Origin: a virus
Virus record (IMG/VR): IMGVR_UViG_3300049846_002130
Span: 62,001 to 126,000 of that record
Length of the DNA stretch: 64,000 bases
Reading direction: 5' to 3' (one strand)
Below, piece after piece: positions 1 through 10,131 of this stretch. The number at the start of each line of letters is the position of its first letter. The first letter of the stretch is position 1. The position numbers were made by a program, and so were the translations under genes. The notes under the pieces are model-generated. The model saw nothing but the letters and a program-made list of their open reading frames with translations. It was not told the origin of the DNA and made no database searches.

Positions 1-1
1 A

Positions 2-1261
2 GACCAACTACGTATAGCTCCTGTGCGCTGGCCCAACTGTAAAGGCTATGCGTTGGCTATGCGCTATGGTATGGGTGAGCTTTTAGCGCGAATCAAAGAC
101 ATGTATCGTGGGGAGATTATTCTTAGAGGTAACCCTAGAATCCGTCCTTGGGATATAGCTATTCTTGTAGATAACTACAACGATATGGTTGGCCCTGTTG
201 AGATTGAACAAGTTGTTCATACCTTTAGCCACGAGACAGGATTTATTACAGAAATTAAACCTTCGGCTGTTGCATTTGCTAATGAGATTAGTGGTTGGCC
301 TCTTATTGAGGGCATGAAATTATTTGCTATGGCTATCGAGGATATTCACAGTAGATACCAGGGGCTCTCAGCTAGTACTGCAGATCGAGGCTTAGGTGAT
401 CCTGGGATTCTTAGTGCTATTGCAAACCAAATAGCTACTGCTGGCAGCTTGCCTAGAGATACCTTAATAGCAGCTACTGATAATATTGAAGAGAGTATTA
501 CGGGCCGGTCTATTTCGGATCACCACTCTAAACTTGACTCATTCTTAAAAGAAAAGTATAGCCGTATCTTTGGTACTCAGGGCGCTACTGTTAAGAGTGT
601 CTTCGGGGACACAGCCCCTCCAAACCTGAATATGTTAGATGGTATGGGAACGGACATCTTCCAAGATCTTGGAATTGGTGTCGGTATTGCTGGAAGTGTC
701 TTGGCACTTGGAGGAGCTGTAGCAACATTTAGTCAACTTGAAGCTACAGCTGCAGCCGCAACAAATGCTACCGGTCTGTTACAAACAATAAAGGCAGCTA
801 AAGCAGCACCAGGAACTGTAGCAAAGGCTTTTATTAAAAATCCGTATGGCTTAGCTGCTGTTGCTGCTACTGTTGCTGCTGGGGCTGCTGCGGTAGCCGG
901 ATTTGGTTCTGCTGTAGCTGTCAGTAAGATGGGGCTTCCTTCTATTGGTTGGCTAATGGGCTCTAGTGTATTGTTCCTACAATGTTTAAGAACTGATGCA
1001 ATAATGTTAGTACCTTTAATTAAAGGTGGAACTCCTATAGTTGCTGGGCTAGCTACAAATGATCCTGCTATGATTTGGAAAACTTTTAGAGGTCGGATTG
1101 AAAGAGTTGCTCAGGAAACTATTAAAGGTACGACCGATATGCTTACTTTGTACAGTCGGTATGGTTCGGCTCTTTGGGAGCAAGCAAAAAATGATGGGAT
1201 TTGGGACACAGATGCCCCACCCAACCTAACTGGTGAGCAGCAGGGGATAGTGTCTCAATGA
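2..1261 (+). CDS. Baseplate hub/tail-tip-like protein, 5' end cut off
   Basis: The frame is open to the left edge, so the GTG at 23 is only the first start visible and the true N-terminus lies outside. Counting from that GTG, residues 25-90 (RGNPRIRPWDIAIL, then VEIEQVVHTFSHETGF) look like the core of gp27/gp44-type baseplate hub proteins. The C-terminal half is unusual: Gly/Ala-rich hydrophobic stretches at about 216-236, 276-300 and 303-320 could enter a membrane, as might be expected of a tail-tip protein acting during genome entry. It is followed by baseplate genes with a 4-base overlap. Virion role is inferred from context and a short motif match; membrane insertion is speculation. Confidence 0.55.
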   Translation, partial: DQLRIAPVRWPNCKGYALAMRYGMGELLARIKDMYRGEIILRGNPRIRPWDIAILVDNYNDMVGPVEIEQVVHTFSHETGFITEIKPSAVAFANEISGWPLIEGMKLFAMAIEDIHSRYQGLSASTADRGLGDPGILSAIANQIATAGSLPRDTLIAATDNIEESITGRSISDHHSKLDSFLKEKYSRIFGTQGATVKSVFGDTAPPNLNMLDGMGTDIFQDLGIGVGIAGSVLALGGAVATFSQLEATAAAATNATGLLQTIKAAKAAPGTVAKAFIKNPYGLAAVAATVAAGAAAVAGFGSAVAVSKMGLPSIGWLMGSSVLFLQCLRTDAIMLVPLIKGGTPIVAGLATNDPAMIWKTFRGRIERVAQETIKGTTDMLTLYSRYGSALWEQAKNDGIWDTDAPPNLTGEQQGIVSQ

Positions 1262-1680
1262 TGATTCCAAATAGTAAGTGGCAGCGTAGCCAACAATCCG
1301 TAGAGCGCCAACGGTTTAAGCCAGGTGCGGGTGAGAGACATGTAGCCATTGGACTCCTTCTAGAGGTTTGGGATCGAGAAAAGTTAGCCTTAACAGACCC
1401 TCCAGAAGATTTATTAACCAGAATACAGCTTTCCCCGGGTATACTATTTGGCCTTGTTCAAGTTGGGCAGACTCAAATGTATTTGGGTTTTAATGATACT
1501 GAAGATCTTGTGTATTTAGTTTACGGAAATCATTCTCAGCTTGAGGGTAGAAAGGTTAGAATAGAATACGAAAACACCAGTATTGAAAATGGTAGAATCT
1601 TTTTGCATAAGGTTATTGAACAACCACACTTAAATCTTGATACGGATCTAAAAATTCTTGATATTGGGGGAATTATTTAA
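1258..1680 (+). CDS. Virion protein, function unknown (140 aa)
   Basis: Starts inside the end of the preceding hub-like gene (ATGATG overlap) and its TAA overlaps the next start, so it is translationally coupled in the baseplate operon. The sequence alternates short hydrophobic strands (GILFGLVQVGQTQMYLGF, LVYLVYG), suggesting a small beta-barrel. No signal peptide or membrane segment. I recognise no family; a baseplate role is inferred only from neighbours. Confidence 0.6.
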   Translation: MMIPNSKWQRSQQSVERQRFKPGAGERHVAIGLLLEVWDREKLALTDPPEDLLTRIQLSPGILFGLVQVGQTQMYLGFNDTEDLVYLVYGNHSQLEGRKVRIEYENTSIENGRIFLHKVIEQPHLNLDTDLKILDIGGII

Positions 1681-2042
1681 TGGTAAGACCAAGTAAGACA
1701 CTGAGATTGAATTACTGGAAACTAGATCCAACTATGGCAGCTAATATTCAGATCTTGGGCAAGCCTGCTGAGGTAAAGCTGTCTTCTAGTGATAAAACAT
1801 TTTTATCTGTTAGGCAAAGTGGAATCACTCTCAGCCCCGGTATAGGAAACAATATTAACCTTCAAGCCTTACCTCAAAATCTAAGATATGGTGGCATGTT
1901 AAGTGATCTTCCGTTTCCCTTAAGTATCTTGCCAACAACTCCCTTTACGCCTTTCCCTAAACAAATATTTAATCCACCTCTAGCTAAGATAGTTCCCTTT
2001 CTTGTAGACATGAGTGCAATAGCCAGTAGCTTGGTTATATAG
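1680..2042 (+). CDS. Virion protein, function unknown (120 aa)
   Basis: TAATG-coupled to the gene before. The second half is rich in proline and hydrophobic residues (repeated PFPLSILPTTPFTPFPK-type composition), which suits an extended, structural rather than enzymatic chain. No recognised domain. It sits just upstream of a gp25-like gene, so it is probably a baseplate accessory protein. Confidence 0.5.
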   Translation: MVRPSKTLRLNYWKLDPTMAANIQILGKPAEVKLSSSDKTFLSVRQSGITLSPGIGNNINLQALPQNLRYGGMLSDLPFPLSILPTTPFTPFPKQIFNPPLAKIVPFLVDMSAIASSLVI

Positions 2043-2049
2043 GTGATAT

Positions 2050-2475
2050 ATGGCCAATTATTCAAAGATTGTTGATTTATATTTTACTGAAAGTGGCGAC
2101 TACTTTCTTGGTCAGGATGGAGATATAGCTGATACCAAAGATGAGCTATACCGTGGATTTATCCAGATGGCTCATACAATTATTTCTTCTAGTACCAATG
2201 ATTGGAAGTTAGAGCAGATAGGAGCCAACCTGACTTCATTTTTGGGCAAGCCCAATAATCCAGACCTAGCAAGAAGAATACAAGATAGTATATATACTGA
2301 AATAGCCAGACATAAGCTGGTTCGTTCTGCGGAACTTAAAGTTGAAGTTCTTCCTATTTCTGAGTCTGCAATAGCTATTGCTATTTTCTTTACACCTTCC
2401 GGAACCACCAAGAGAATTACATTAACGTATACCTATGATGTCCGGGATAATAAAATAATGATTAGGAATGTCTGA
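2050..2475 (+). CDS. Baseplate wedge gp25-like protein
   Basis: 141 aa, the usual length for the gp25/GpW-lysozyme-like/XkdS-type wedge family. Residues 20-50 (GQDGDIADTKDELYRGFIQM) match the family pattern of an early acidic DGDI-type strand followed by a helix, and the C-terminal half alternates beta strands. In contractile-tailed phages and related injection machines this protein sits in the baseplate wedge next to the J/gp6-like subunit, and here too the next gene is J-like. Start ATG at 2050 follows GGTGATAT. Family call rests on pattern and gene order. Confidence 0.6.
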   Translation: MANYSKIVDLYFTESGDYFLGQDGDIADTKDELYRGFIQMAHTIISSSTNDWKLEQIGANLTSFLGKPNNPDLARRIQDSIYTEIARHKLVRSAELKVEVLPISESAIAIAIFFTPSGTTKRITLTYTYDVRDNKIMIRNV

Positions 2476-3698
2476 TGCCAGCACTAGCTCATAAAAACCC
2501 AATAGAACTTTTAAGAAGATTCAGAGATGAGTTTTTAACAAAAACAGCTATTACTAATTTTGATAGGCTAAGTAAAACACGGGCTCATTCTGATGCTGTT
2601 ACTGATGGGTTCTTAACACTTAGAGAAGAGGCTATTCGAGTAACTCGAAGCCAGGATCCTCTTTTTGCTAAAGGCAGAGATCTTGATGTTTTAGGTGAGC
2701 GACTAGGAGTGCTTCGTTTAAAGGCAACATTTGCACAGTCGCAAAGTAGCGAACGTTGTTTTGCGTTCTATGTTTCTAGTGGAACCTTTGGAAATATTAA
2801 TTCAAACAATCCTATTTCTATTCCTGCTGGGGAAATAGTATTTACAGATCCAAATCAAAACGAACTTGGCGCATATGTTCAATATGCTTTAACTGAATCG
2901 ATTGTGCTTCCTGTTGATACTGCTATAGCTTATATCTCTGTTAAAGCTACGGTTATTGGAGCTGGGTCCAACATTGGAAGTAAAGTTATTAGAAACCATA
3001 ACTTTACCAGCTATACAGATTCTGCTGCCCGGTCACTAAAGATTATTAACTTCTATCCTGTTCTTAATGGTTCAAATGATGAACCTGATGATATCTATAG
3101 GTTTCGAATAGTTAATTTTTACACATCACTTTTGCAGGTTAACGAACAGAAGATAAGGCTTTTGGGTCTAGAAGTTCCTGGTGTTTTAAATGTTAGAGTT
3201 GAACCAGCCTACTATGGAATAGGTACCGCTGGTGCCTTAGTGCTGGGAGCTGAAAACCAAAGTAACCCAAGCTTGGTAGCAGCAGTGCAAAGTAAGATTG
3301 GACAATGGCAGATGCCGGGTGCAGTTATAATAGCTACTGCTGCAACAGAGGTATTCTTTGATTTTAGTATTCGTGTAAGGCCTCACAAGACTCTTACTAC
3401 AAATGAAACTGCCAGGGTTAGAGCCGAACTCAACAAAGCATTTTTAGCATATTTTAAAACTATTAGTTTAGGTGGAACTATAGACCTTGGACTTATTCTA
3501 AAGTATATTCAGAAGAACATCCAGCAGTTTGCTGCTGTCAATCTAAAGGACAGAGAACAAACACTTCGCAAAGTGTTTGTTCGTAAAGGCTATTCTGGAA
3601 GCACAACAGATGAAAGGTCAAAAGTAGTAGGCACAACTTATACACTGGATAGTAATGAGTTCCCTCGGCTAGGTACCTTTGAAGTTGAGATAGCTTAA
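2475..3698 (+). CDS. Baseplate J-like/gp6-like protein
   Basis: 407 aa. Typical J-family layout: a helical N-terminus with the 'GRDLDVLGERLGVLR' motif (about 66-80), a central beta region with 'IPAGEIVFTDPN' and 'AIAYISVKATVIGAGSNIGSKVI' (about 112-170; the hallmark 'G..GN'-type segment), then a C-terminal arm with 'LGLEVPGVLNVRVEP' and 'SIRVRP' strands. J/gp6 proteins form the wedge ring that opens during sheath contraction. ATG overlaps the TGA of the gp25-like gene and the TAATG of the next, consistent with one late baseplate operon. Confidence 0.72.
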   Translation: MPALAHKNPIELLRRFRDEFLTKTAITNFDRLSKTRAHSDAVTDGFLTLREEAIRVTRSQDPLFAKGRDLDVLGERLGVLRLKATFAQSQSSERCFAFYVSSGTFGNINSNNPISIPAGEIVFTDPNQNELGAYVQYALTESIVLPVDTAIAYISVKATVIGAGSNIGSKVIRNHNFTSYTDSAARSLKIINFYPVLNGSNDEPDDIYRFRIVNFYTSLLQVNEQKIRLLGLEVPGVLNVRVEPAYYGIGTAGALVLGAENQSNPSLVAAVQSKIGQWQMPGAVIIATAATEVFFDFSIRVRPHKTLTTNETARVRAELNKAFLAYFKTISLGGTIDLGLILKYIQKNIQQFAAVNLKDREQTLRKVFVRKGYSGSTTDERSKVVGTTYTLDSNEFPRLGTFEVEIA

Positions 3699-5290
3699 TG
3701 ATTACTCAACGATTAGTAAATACCTATCCTTCTTGGTCTAAGATTCGTAAAGATCCAAGTAGCTTTGGATTTAGATACAGCTCTGTGGCTGGAGAACACT
3801 TTGATTTTGTTTATTCAGAGTTAAAACAAAACTATCTTTCATTCCAGCTTTTAAAAGAGGGTCTTGGACTTGAGGCTCTCTGGCAGATAGACTTAAGTAA
3901 AGACGATTACATACTCTCAACTTCAACAACTGGTGGAAGTTTGAGTTGGGCTTATCCTCAAGTAGTCGGGGATCTCATTGCTCTTGAGAGAATAGAATCT
4001 TTAGAAGAGCTTTACTGGAGTTTACCAACAAGAATCGGACAGCAAGAGGTCTTTACATCTGATTTTATAATTGCGACAAAAACTTATCTAGAACCACCTG
4101 TAATAAACACTATGTCTGTTAGTAGCCGGCTACGCGTAAGGATAACCAATTCTACAAATTGGTTTAAGAGAACAAGCTTTCTTAATAGGCTTGAGCCTGG
4201 CATTCATCGGGTAGTAATTGAGGGCTACGATATTAATGGTGATCTAGTAAGAGAACATCTAGACGTTCTTGATGATGGAGATTACTTTACAAGAAATATA
4301 TTCAGCGAGATTCTTGATGTAGACAGTCAGGGCTTTGATGGCGACATTACACTAGATATGTATAGCGATAAAGTAACCTTGGAGGATCCGTTTCATTTTG
4401 GTATTAGTGACTCTGGCCTCGAAGGGCCACTCTATCTTGAACTAAGCAATAACCTTATTTCTAATACTGGAGAGATAGCTTATTATACTACCTTGGTAAA
4501 ACAAGGAGAAAATTATAAAGATGGAATGAGTGAGATTCCATATAATAGAGAAGACCTGTGGGTACAGGCTCTGTTTGATTCTAGTGGAGATGAGATAGAA
4601 GTTGTGGATATAACAATTAATCCAAACACAACTCGCCTTTATGCTCTTGATAGTAGTGGGAACATACATATTTACGAATATGGTCTTCAACGGTTTACAC
4701 CTCCTACTCAACAAGACTCCTTAACAAAAGCTACGTATATTGATATAGATGCAACACAGCCCTGGGCATCATATGGGCAAACATTAATGATGTTTACCAG
4801 ATTTAATCGTCCAAGATTTCCCGTAAGTAGTGTTCAAATAAAAAGGATTAGTCCAAGTGGTATAATAAATTATCTGCAAGCGGATAAAACATGGTCTGTA
4901 AGTAATTACAGTTTTCCAGGAGACCCAAATGCTAAAGGACTTTTTGAAAATACTTTTAAAGATATCACCTTTGATAATGAGTTTGATGAGTATGGTCAGT
5001 GGGAATTCTATTGCACTACAAATACTGTCCATGACACTACCGTATCTTATACCGGGGTAATGGTTGATTCATTAACAGCTCTTACTACTCTTAGTACTGG
5101 ATTAGATGAGGTAGTATCTATAAATTACTCACACGATAACTATCTTGTTGTAGCTGTTGAGCCATTAATAATTAATGATCCCTATACTCTTTATAAATAT
5201 AAAGAGTACTCTGATGTTTTTCTTGCTGATGAAGAAAATCAATCTTTGTTCTTTAGAGAAGAGTATGCCAATATAGAGGTAAGTTATTAA
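3698..5290 (+). CDS. Large virion/baseplate protein, unknown (530 aa)
   Basis: TAATG-coupled to the J-like gene. It is beta-rich throughout, with no enzyme motif, signal peptide or transmembrane segment. The central part contains a propeller-like stretch (NTTRLYALDSSGNIHIYEYG at about 311-330), reminiscent of a single WD/YVTN-type blade, and a long acidic C-terminus. It probably builds the baseplate periphery or a fibre-attachment adaptor; this rests on position only. Confidence 0.6.
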   Translation: MITQRLVNTYPSWSKIRKDPSSFGFRYSSVAGEHFDFVYSELKQNYLSFQLLKEGLGLEALWQIDLSKDDYILSTSTTGGSLSWAYPQVVGDLIALERIESLEELYWSLPTRIGQQEVFTSDFIIATKTYLEPPVINTMSVSSRLRVRITNSTNWFKRTSFLNRLEPGIHRVVIEGYDINGDLVREHLDVLDDGDYFTRNIFSEILDVDSQGFDGDITLDMYSDKVTLEDPFHFGISDSGLEGPLYLELSNNLISNTGEIAYYTTLVKQGENYKDGMSEIPYNREDLWVQALFDSSGDEIEVVDITINPNTTRLYALDSSGNIHIYEYGLQRFTPPTQQDSLTKATYIDIDATQPWASYGQTLMMFTRFNRPRFPVSSVQIKRISPSGIINYLQADKTWSVSNYSFPGDPNAKGLFENTFKDITFDNEFDEYGQWEFYCTTNTVHDTTVSYTGVMVDSLTALTTLSTGLDEVVSINYSHDNYLVVAVEPLIINDPYTLYKYKEYSDVFLADEENQSLFFREEYANIEVSY

Positions 5291-6162
5291 TGTCTTATAC
5301 CCCTATTAAACAACAGCCAAGAAACGATTTGGATATTCTAGGAACCTATCTAGGTTTTAATAGACTAAAAGATGAGTCACTTTCTGATTACCGTCGACGG
5401 CTTCTGGGCGAAACAGTAGATCGTTCGGGCGCCACTCAGAAAGAGCTAGTCAGCACACTTTCACGACGAGTTGGAAAGTTTGATCTCCCTGTGTTTGATA
5501 TTGACTTATTAACAGACGGAGATGGTGTTCCTTTAGCTTCAAATCCTATGATTGAAGTTACAAGCAGTCATATTCGAGCTTATCCAGTAGTTGGTGAAGA
5601 TCCTGAAATCGAATTAAACTTCTATAACCCATCTGATGGTAAATTTTTAATAGACATACTAACAGCCTTTTCGGGTAGTAGCTATTTTTCCATTACTTCT
5701 TTGGCTAATTATGAGCCATGGTTAGTCTCGAGAAACCTACAGTTTGGGTCAAGTGTTAACTATGTAGATAGAGAAATCTTATTAGACTCTGTTGAAAATA
5801 AGTTAAAATATAATTTTATTCTTAATCTATATCCTACTAATCCTCAGATATTTGTTACTGAAGTAATGTCTTTAAATGAGGTTACCGAATTAGGTAAATA
5901 CTATGTCGACTATCAGAATGGTGTCATATTTACTTACAGTACTATGGGTGGGATTGTAAGTTATTTTTACAATCAGTTTCCCTATAGGCTATTCTGGCAA
6001 CCCATAAAGATATATCCATATACCGATGTAGACAAAAAGTATTTTCACAGAAATACCGTTATTGATGATGATGGTAATCTTGCATATCAAAGTCTCAACT
6101 CTAAAGGTGTCGAGGTAGCTAATTTGGTATACTCTGCTCATCCACTTACATGGGGTAAATAA
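5290..6162 (+). CDS. Tail/baseplate protein with J-like N-terminal motif
   Basis: 290 aa. The N-terminus contains 'DLDILGTYLGFNRLKDESLSDYRRRLL' spread over residues 13-40; this 'LG..R...ESL.DYRRR' signature is common at the N-termini of phage tail and baseplate adaptor proteins. A later segment (VDYQNGVIFTYS, about 208-219) recurs in other virion genes of this window. TAATG overlap with both neighbours. Specific role unknown. Confidence 0.55.
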   Translation: MSYTPIKQQPRNDLDILGTYLGFNRLKDESLSDYRRRLLGETVDRSGATQKELVSTLSRRVGKFDLPVFDIDLLTDGDGVPLASNPMIEVTSSHIRAYPVVGEDPEIELNFYNPSDGKFLIDILTAFSGSSYFSITSLANYEPWLVSRNLQFGSSVNYVDREILLDSVENKLKYNFILNLYPTNPQIFVTEVMSLNEVTELGKYYVDYQNGVIFTYSTMGGIVSYFYNQFPYRLFWQPIKIYPYTDVDKKYFHRNTVIDDDGNLAYQSLNSKGVEVANLVYSAHPLTWGK

Positions 6163-9100
6163 TGGCAATAAGTATTTCTGGAGCAGCTAACACTCTTGTA
6201 ACCGATCAGCGGATGCCTCTATCTGTTTTTCTTTCAGGCACCTTTCCTTTAGCTGAAGAGCCTATGGAGGTAGAGGTCACGAGTGAGGACCTTAGCTATT
6301 CTGATACTTTTTCAGTTACAGTTGTTGGTGAAGCTTTAGCTTTTAACGCTACAACTATTCCAACTGTTCCTGGTGGTAGGTATAGTGCTAAGGTCTATGA
6401 GGTTGGAAATCCAAGTAACTTCGATACCTTTCAGTGGTATATTGTTACTGATAGTTTCTCAGATTCTGATCCAGCCGATATAACTTTTATTGGCTTCGAA
6501 CACAAGGAAGCTCAGCGAGATCCCAGTGACCCTCAAAATCCTCCAGGAGATTGGCTTTGGCCATATGACCAGCCAGGGACTTACTACGATAACTATGAGT
6601 TCCACGATGGAGACTACAAGTCTGTTCTTAGATTCAGCAGTGATTGGTCGCATAAGAGTCCGGGAGGGTTTGGCGGAGACTACTCATTAAAAGTTGGCGG
6701 AGGCGTATATGCACCTTACTATCCATCTTATAGTGGTAATACATATATGTCTTTCTTCCTTTGTCGAGGAGATACATCTTCTAGAGAAGTTAGATATATT
6801 TGGCGGCCAGATCCCTTTTTCGGTGCAGGGTTTATAGAAATAGACTTTATGTCTCATGGGTCTGATAGTCTTGGTGGCTACCTATATTTGTTTCAAGATG
6901 GAGCTGTTGAGCTTTATGATAGTGACTCAAATGTTTGGTATGGGTCGGTAGATCCTACCAATGGTGTTGAGAGTGAGTGGAAGTGGACCATTACTTTTGA
7001 TAACCCAGGTAGTATCAAGTTAGAAGTAGGCGGTGTAACTATTGTAGAAGGCACTGGAAACTTTGACAATAATACAGGTGAGGGTCTTGGAAGTATGCTT
7101 ATCGCCCTCCAGGGAGACTTAAGTGCCGACGCTCAGTATTATATAGACGATCTTTTATGTTTTCCGGCGGGTACTTTATCTTCGACACCTAAGTATGTGC
7201 TAGGTGTAAGTCCATCGTCTGATGCTTCAGTTGTTTCAACTCCAAGCTCAGGTTCTATTCGAAACGCAATGGTTAATGAAGATGGAGCTGCATTTGATGA
7301 TGGTGACTACGTTACTTTTACCACCGCTAACTCGACTGATCTTTATGGGATTGAATTTCCTTGGGATGGGATAGTTTGGGGGGTTGTCGCCTTAGGCAAG
7401 CAACAAAGTGATACTACTGACTATCAAGCTACTTTTAGACATACGCTAAGTGATGGTACTAACACTATTTATGGCATGCTCAAAGCTAATAGTATAGGTA
7501 CAGCTGATTATAGAACCTTAAGTAGTGCATTCGACCTGTCACCAAGTGGCGAAACTTGGACAGGGGAAGCTGTTAGTAACCTACTAGTTGGTATCAAAAC
7601 AATAGATATGGTGAGTAGTAATACTCGCTTATCTTGGTACGGTATTGAAGTTTTATGTGATGAGTTAACAGCAGCTATACCAGAAGAGCCAGAACCGGAA
7701 CCAACACCTGCCGAGTACACAGATATCTTAGTGTCACTAAATATATTTAATACAGATTTATCCTCTCTTACCTTAGACCACTCTGGTTTCCTTTGGGATC
7801 GTAGACGCTTAGAAGACTCTTTAGATATAAAGACTAAGTATGAAACTACTTTTGGAGCAGAGGAGTCTGGTATTCGAGATGGTATTCATTTTGACTGGTT
7901 CTCTTCTGGTGTAACAGCAGGATGCAAATACAAGCAGCTGACAAACAAGTATGTGGGAGATTATAAGACTTGGACGCCTGTTGTAGAAAGAGGAATCTAC
8001 AACACTTCTTATCACTTAAAACCTTTGTTTAGTGATTATAGCTATACCTCTAAGTTTGCTACAGATATTCTTGAAGAAGACTCTATGTATCATGTGTTAC
8101 ATAATGATGTAGTCTACTCAACAATAAGAGTTGCTATCTACAAGCGCGATAAAAACCTTATTAATCCATTTTGGGTCTTCAGTCAAGTTGAAGAATTTGA
8201 TGGAGATATTGTTGATGGTGAGCGGACAACCAGAGGTCTTAGTGGATGGGAAACTAATGGGAATCAACGTAAAAAACAATTTAAAGTTGTAGACAATAAA
8301 GTCTATCTAAATGGTAGTCATTATGTTGATCGTCAAATTAACTCCTCCGCCTTGCCAGACACCTATCCTCAGTTTGTAACTGAATATCTTGGACAGAGTA
8401 CGGGACAAGGGACAGTTTTGTTTACTCAATTTCTTCCTGTCCAGCCAGACAGTGTCAGGCTTTGGGTTAAGTTTGGAGACCAATATACAGAGCTAGAAGA
8501 GATTGAAATCTTAGACTACCAGACTGCTCAAGTGCAGGGTTATCAATTTGATCATGATCTCGGTCAGTTTATTTTGACTGGCTATCAAGCTCCACCAGCT
8601 TATTTAACTCAAGATCTCTTAATTACAGATACAACTGTTCATATGAAGACAGAAAATCTATACCTTGATAATTATCCTAAACGAGGTGTAATCCAAGTAG
8701 GTACCGAACGTATTCTTTATACGGATAGAACAAGAACAGAGCTTGTTGATTGTATTCGTGGATATGATAATACCTCTCCTGGTACATATAGTTCTGGATA
8801 CCCTATATCTCATGTAAAGCAAGGAGCTGATGTTGTTGGCCATCTTTATGTGGAATATAAAGCGGTTCCCAGAATAGACTACGAGATAACTAACCATGAT
8901 CTAAGAACAGCTAATAGAGTTGGCTGGTTAGATATTAGGCCCATAAAGAATGTAAATACTAATAGTCTTCTTCAGATATATCCTGGTCAACAGAATATTG
9001 ACCATATTGATCTGTCTACAACTGCACCTCTGTTGGGCGGAGATCTTTACGGTCCTATATATTTGGGAACCAATACTGCACAGTTAACTGCTACAGTCTA

Positions 9101-10124
9101 TGATAGTTTTGGTCTTCCCGTAGATGACCAATTTGTAACTATAAGACTTTTAGAGGGTGCAGGTTATTTAAATGGTATTGAGTCTGCGTATAAAGGACTT
9201 ACAAATAGTAATGGTCAGATTTTTGCAGATTATTCTATTCCCTATGAAAGTCGATTTGTTGAATCTTATCCAATTGAGATTAGTCATTCTGGGGCCGATA
9301 CCTTAATGACATTGCGTCAAATTGATGGTCAACTAACACCAGAAGATGTTTGGATTTTCCAAATTCTCAAACACGATAAGCTTATTGGTTCGGTTGGATT
9401 AGAGTTATCGGTAACAGATGAAGGCTCTGCTAGTTTACCTTATGGGCAGTATTTCTATACTGTTGACGGATATCTGGATGACAGCTATCTTGGTGGACTT
9501 GTCCGGACAGAGATTTCTAATGTAATCGAATGGAGAGAAATTGTTTGGCTTGAACAGATATTTGATACAACGAACAAAACAAAAGTTTATGTTGATGCTG
9601 GTGGAGCTGTTGGTCCTACAAGTATAAAGGTCTTCAAAAAAGATGAAATAATCTGGAACCCTGTTTTATTAAATGGTGTCCGCCGAATACTTTATACTTA
9701 TGACCCATCTGCAAAGCATCCACTTACGGGTTTGCTAGGGGCCTATTTTCCTGTTCATCCAGATGAAATAGATGGTAATGTTCTTATTTTCAACAACAAA
9801 TTATTACCTCTACCTGATTCAACTGATGATACTAACAATCTTGGGGGATATGTTGTAGTTACTGGACATGAAGCTTTGGCTCGAGCAGAGACAACAGACC
9901 CCCTAACAGGGTGGCTTAAGACATCAAACTCTCTACGATTTTCTGTTCGTATTCCTAGCTTTCTTGTTGGAGTTAGTAATGAGGATGGAATTTATGTTCC
10001 TCATGGGTTTAAACTTATAAGCGAAAGCTTTAACCAGGGAAGTGGACTAGGTCTTCCAAACTTTATAACTATAAATCCTGCTGCATCTGGTATTAACCAG
10101 CTAAACATTCAATTAAGTATATGA
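6162..10124 (+). CDS. Giant tail-fibre/adhesin-like protein (1320 aa)
   Basis: Multidomain beta protein. Residues about 105-340 form a lectin/LamG-like jelly roll: Trp/Gly-rich, with a glutamate and tyrosine-rich surface and the typical 'YYIDDLLCFP' terminal strand. A Pro/Glu linker (EEPEPEP) lies near 510. Around 860-920 there is a 'GTERILYTDRTR...CIRGYDNTSPGTYSSG' motif seen in several phage tail proteins, and about 965-1050 resembles a bacterial Ig-like (Big-1) domain (LTATVYDSFGLPVDDQFVTI). Likely an external receptor-binding or fibre subunit. No catalytic residues recognised. The next gene begins eight bases after its stop, with GAGGAATT as ribosome-binding site. Confidence 0.65.
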   Translation: MAISISGAANTLVTDQRMPLSVFLSGTFPLAEEPMEVEVTSEDLSYSDTFSVTVVGEALAFNATTIPTVPGGRYSAKVYEVGNPSNFDTFQWYIVTDSFSDSDPADITFIGFEHKEAQRDPSDPQNPPGDWLWPYDQPGTYYDNYEFHDGDYKSVLRFSSDWSHKSPGGFGGDYSLKVGGGVYAPYYPSYSGNTYMSFFLCRGDTSSREVRYIWRPDPFFGAGFIEIDFMSHGSDSLGGYLYLFQDGAVELYDSDSNVWYGSVDPTNGVESEWKWTITFDNPGSIKLEVGGVTIVEGTGNFDNNTGEGLGSMLIALQGDLSADAQYYIDDLLCFPAGTLSSTPKYVLGVSPSSDASVVSTPSSGSIRNAMVNEDGAAFDDGDYVTFTTANSTDLYGIEFPWDGIVWGVVALGKQQSDTTDYQATFRHTLSDGTNTIYGMLKANSIGTADYRTLSSAFDLSPSGETWTGEAVSNLLVGIKTIDMVSSNTRLSWYGIEVLCDELTAAIPEEPEPEPTPAEYTDILVSLNIFNTDLSSLTLDHSGFLWDRRRLEDSLDIKTKYETTFGAEESGIRDGIHFDWFSSGVTAGCKYKQLTNKYVGDYKTWTPVVERGIYNTSYHLKPLFSDYSYTSKFATDILEEDSMYHVLHNDVVYSTIRVAIYKRDKNLINPFWVFSQVEEFDGDIVDGERTTRGLSGWETNGNQRKKQFKVVDNKVYLNGSHYVDRQINSSALPDTYPQFVTEYLGQSTGQGTVLFTQFLPVQPDSVRLWVKFGDQYTELEEIEILDYQTAQVQGYQFDHDLGQFILTGYQAPPAYLTQDLLITDTTVHMKTENLYLDNYPKRGVIQVGTERILYTDRTRTELVDCIRGYDNTSPGTYSSGYPISHVKQGADVVGHLYVEYKAVPRIDYEITNHDLRTANRVGWLDIRPIKNVNTNSLLQIYPGQQNIDHIDLSTTAPLLGGDLYGPIYLGTNTAQLTATVYDSFGLPVDDQFVTIRLLEGAGYLNGIESAYKGLTNSNGQIFADYSIPYESRFVESYPIEISHSGADTLMTLRQIDGQLTPEDVWIFQILKHDKLIGSVGLELSVTDEGSASLPYGQYFYTVDGYLDDSYLGGLVRTEISNVIEWREIVWLEQIFDTTNKTKVYVDAGGAVGPTSIKVFKKDEIIWNPVLLNGVRRILYTYDPSAKHPLTGLLGAYFPVHPDEIDGNVLIFNNKLLPLPDSTDDTNNLGGYVVVTGHEALARAETTDPLTGWLKTSNSLRFSVRIPSFLVGVSNEDGIYVPHGFKLISESFNQGSGLGLPNFITINPAASGINQLNIQLSI

Positions 10125-10131
10125 GGAATTA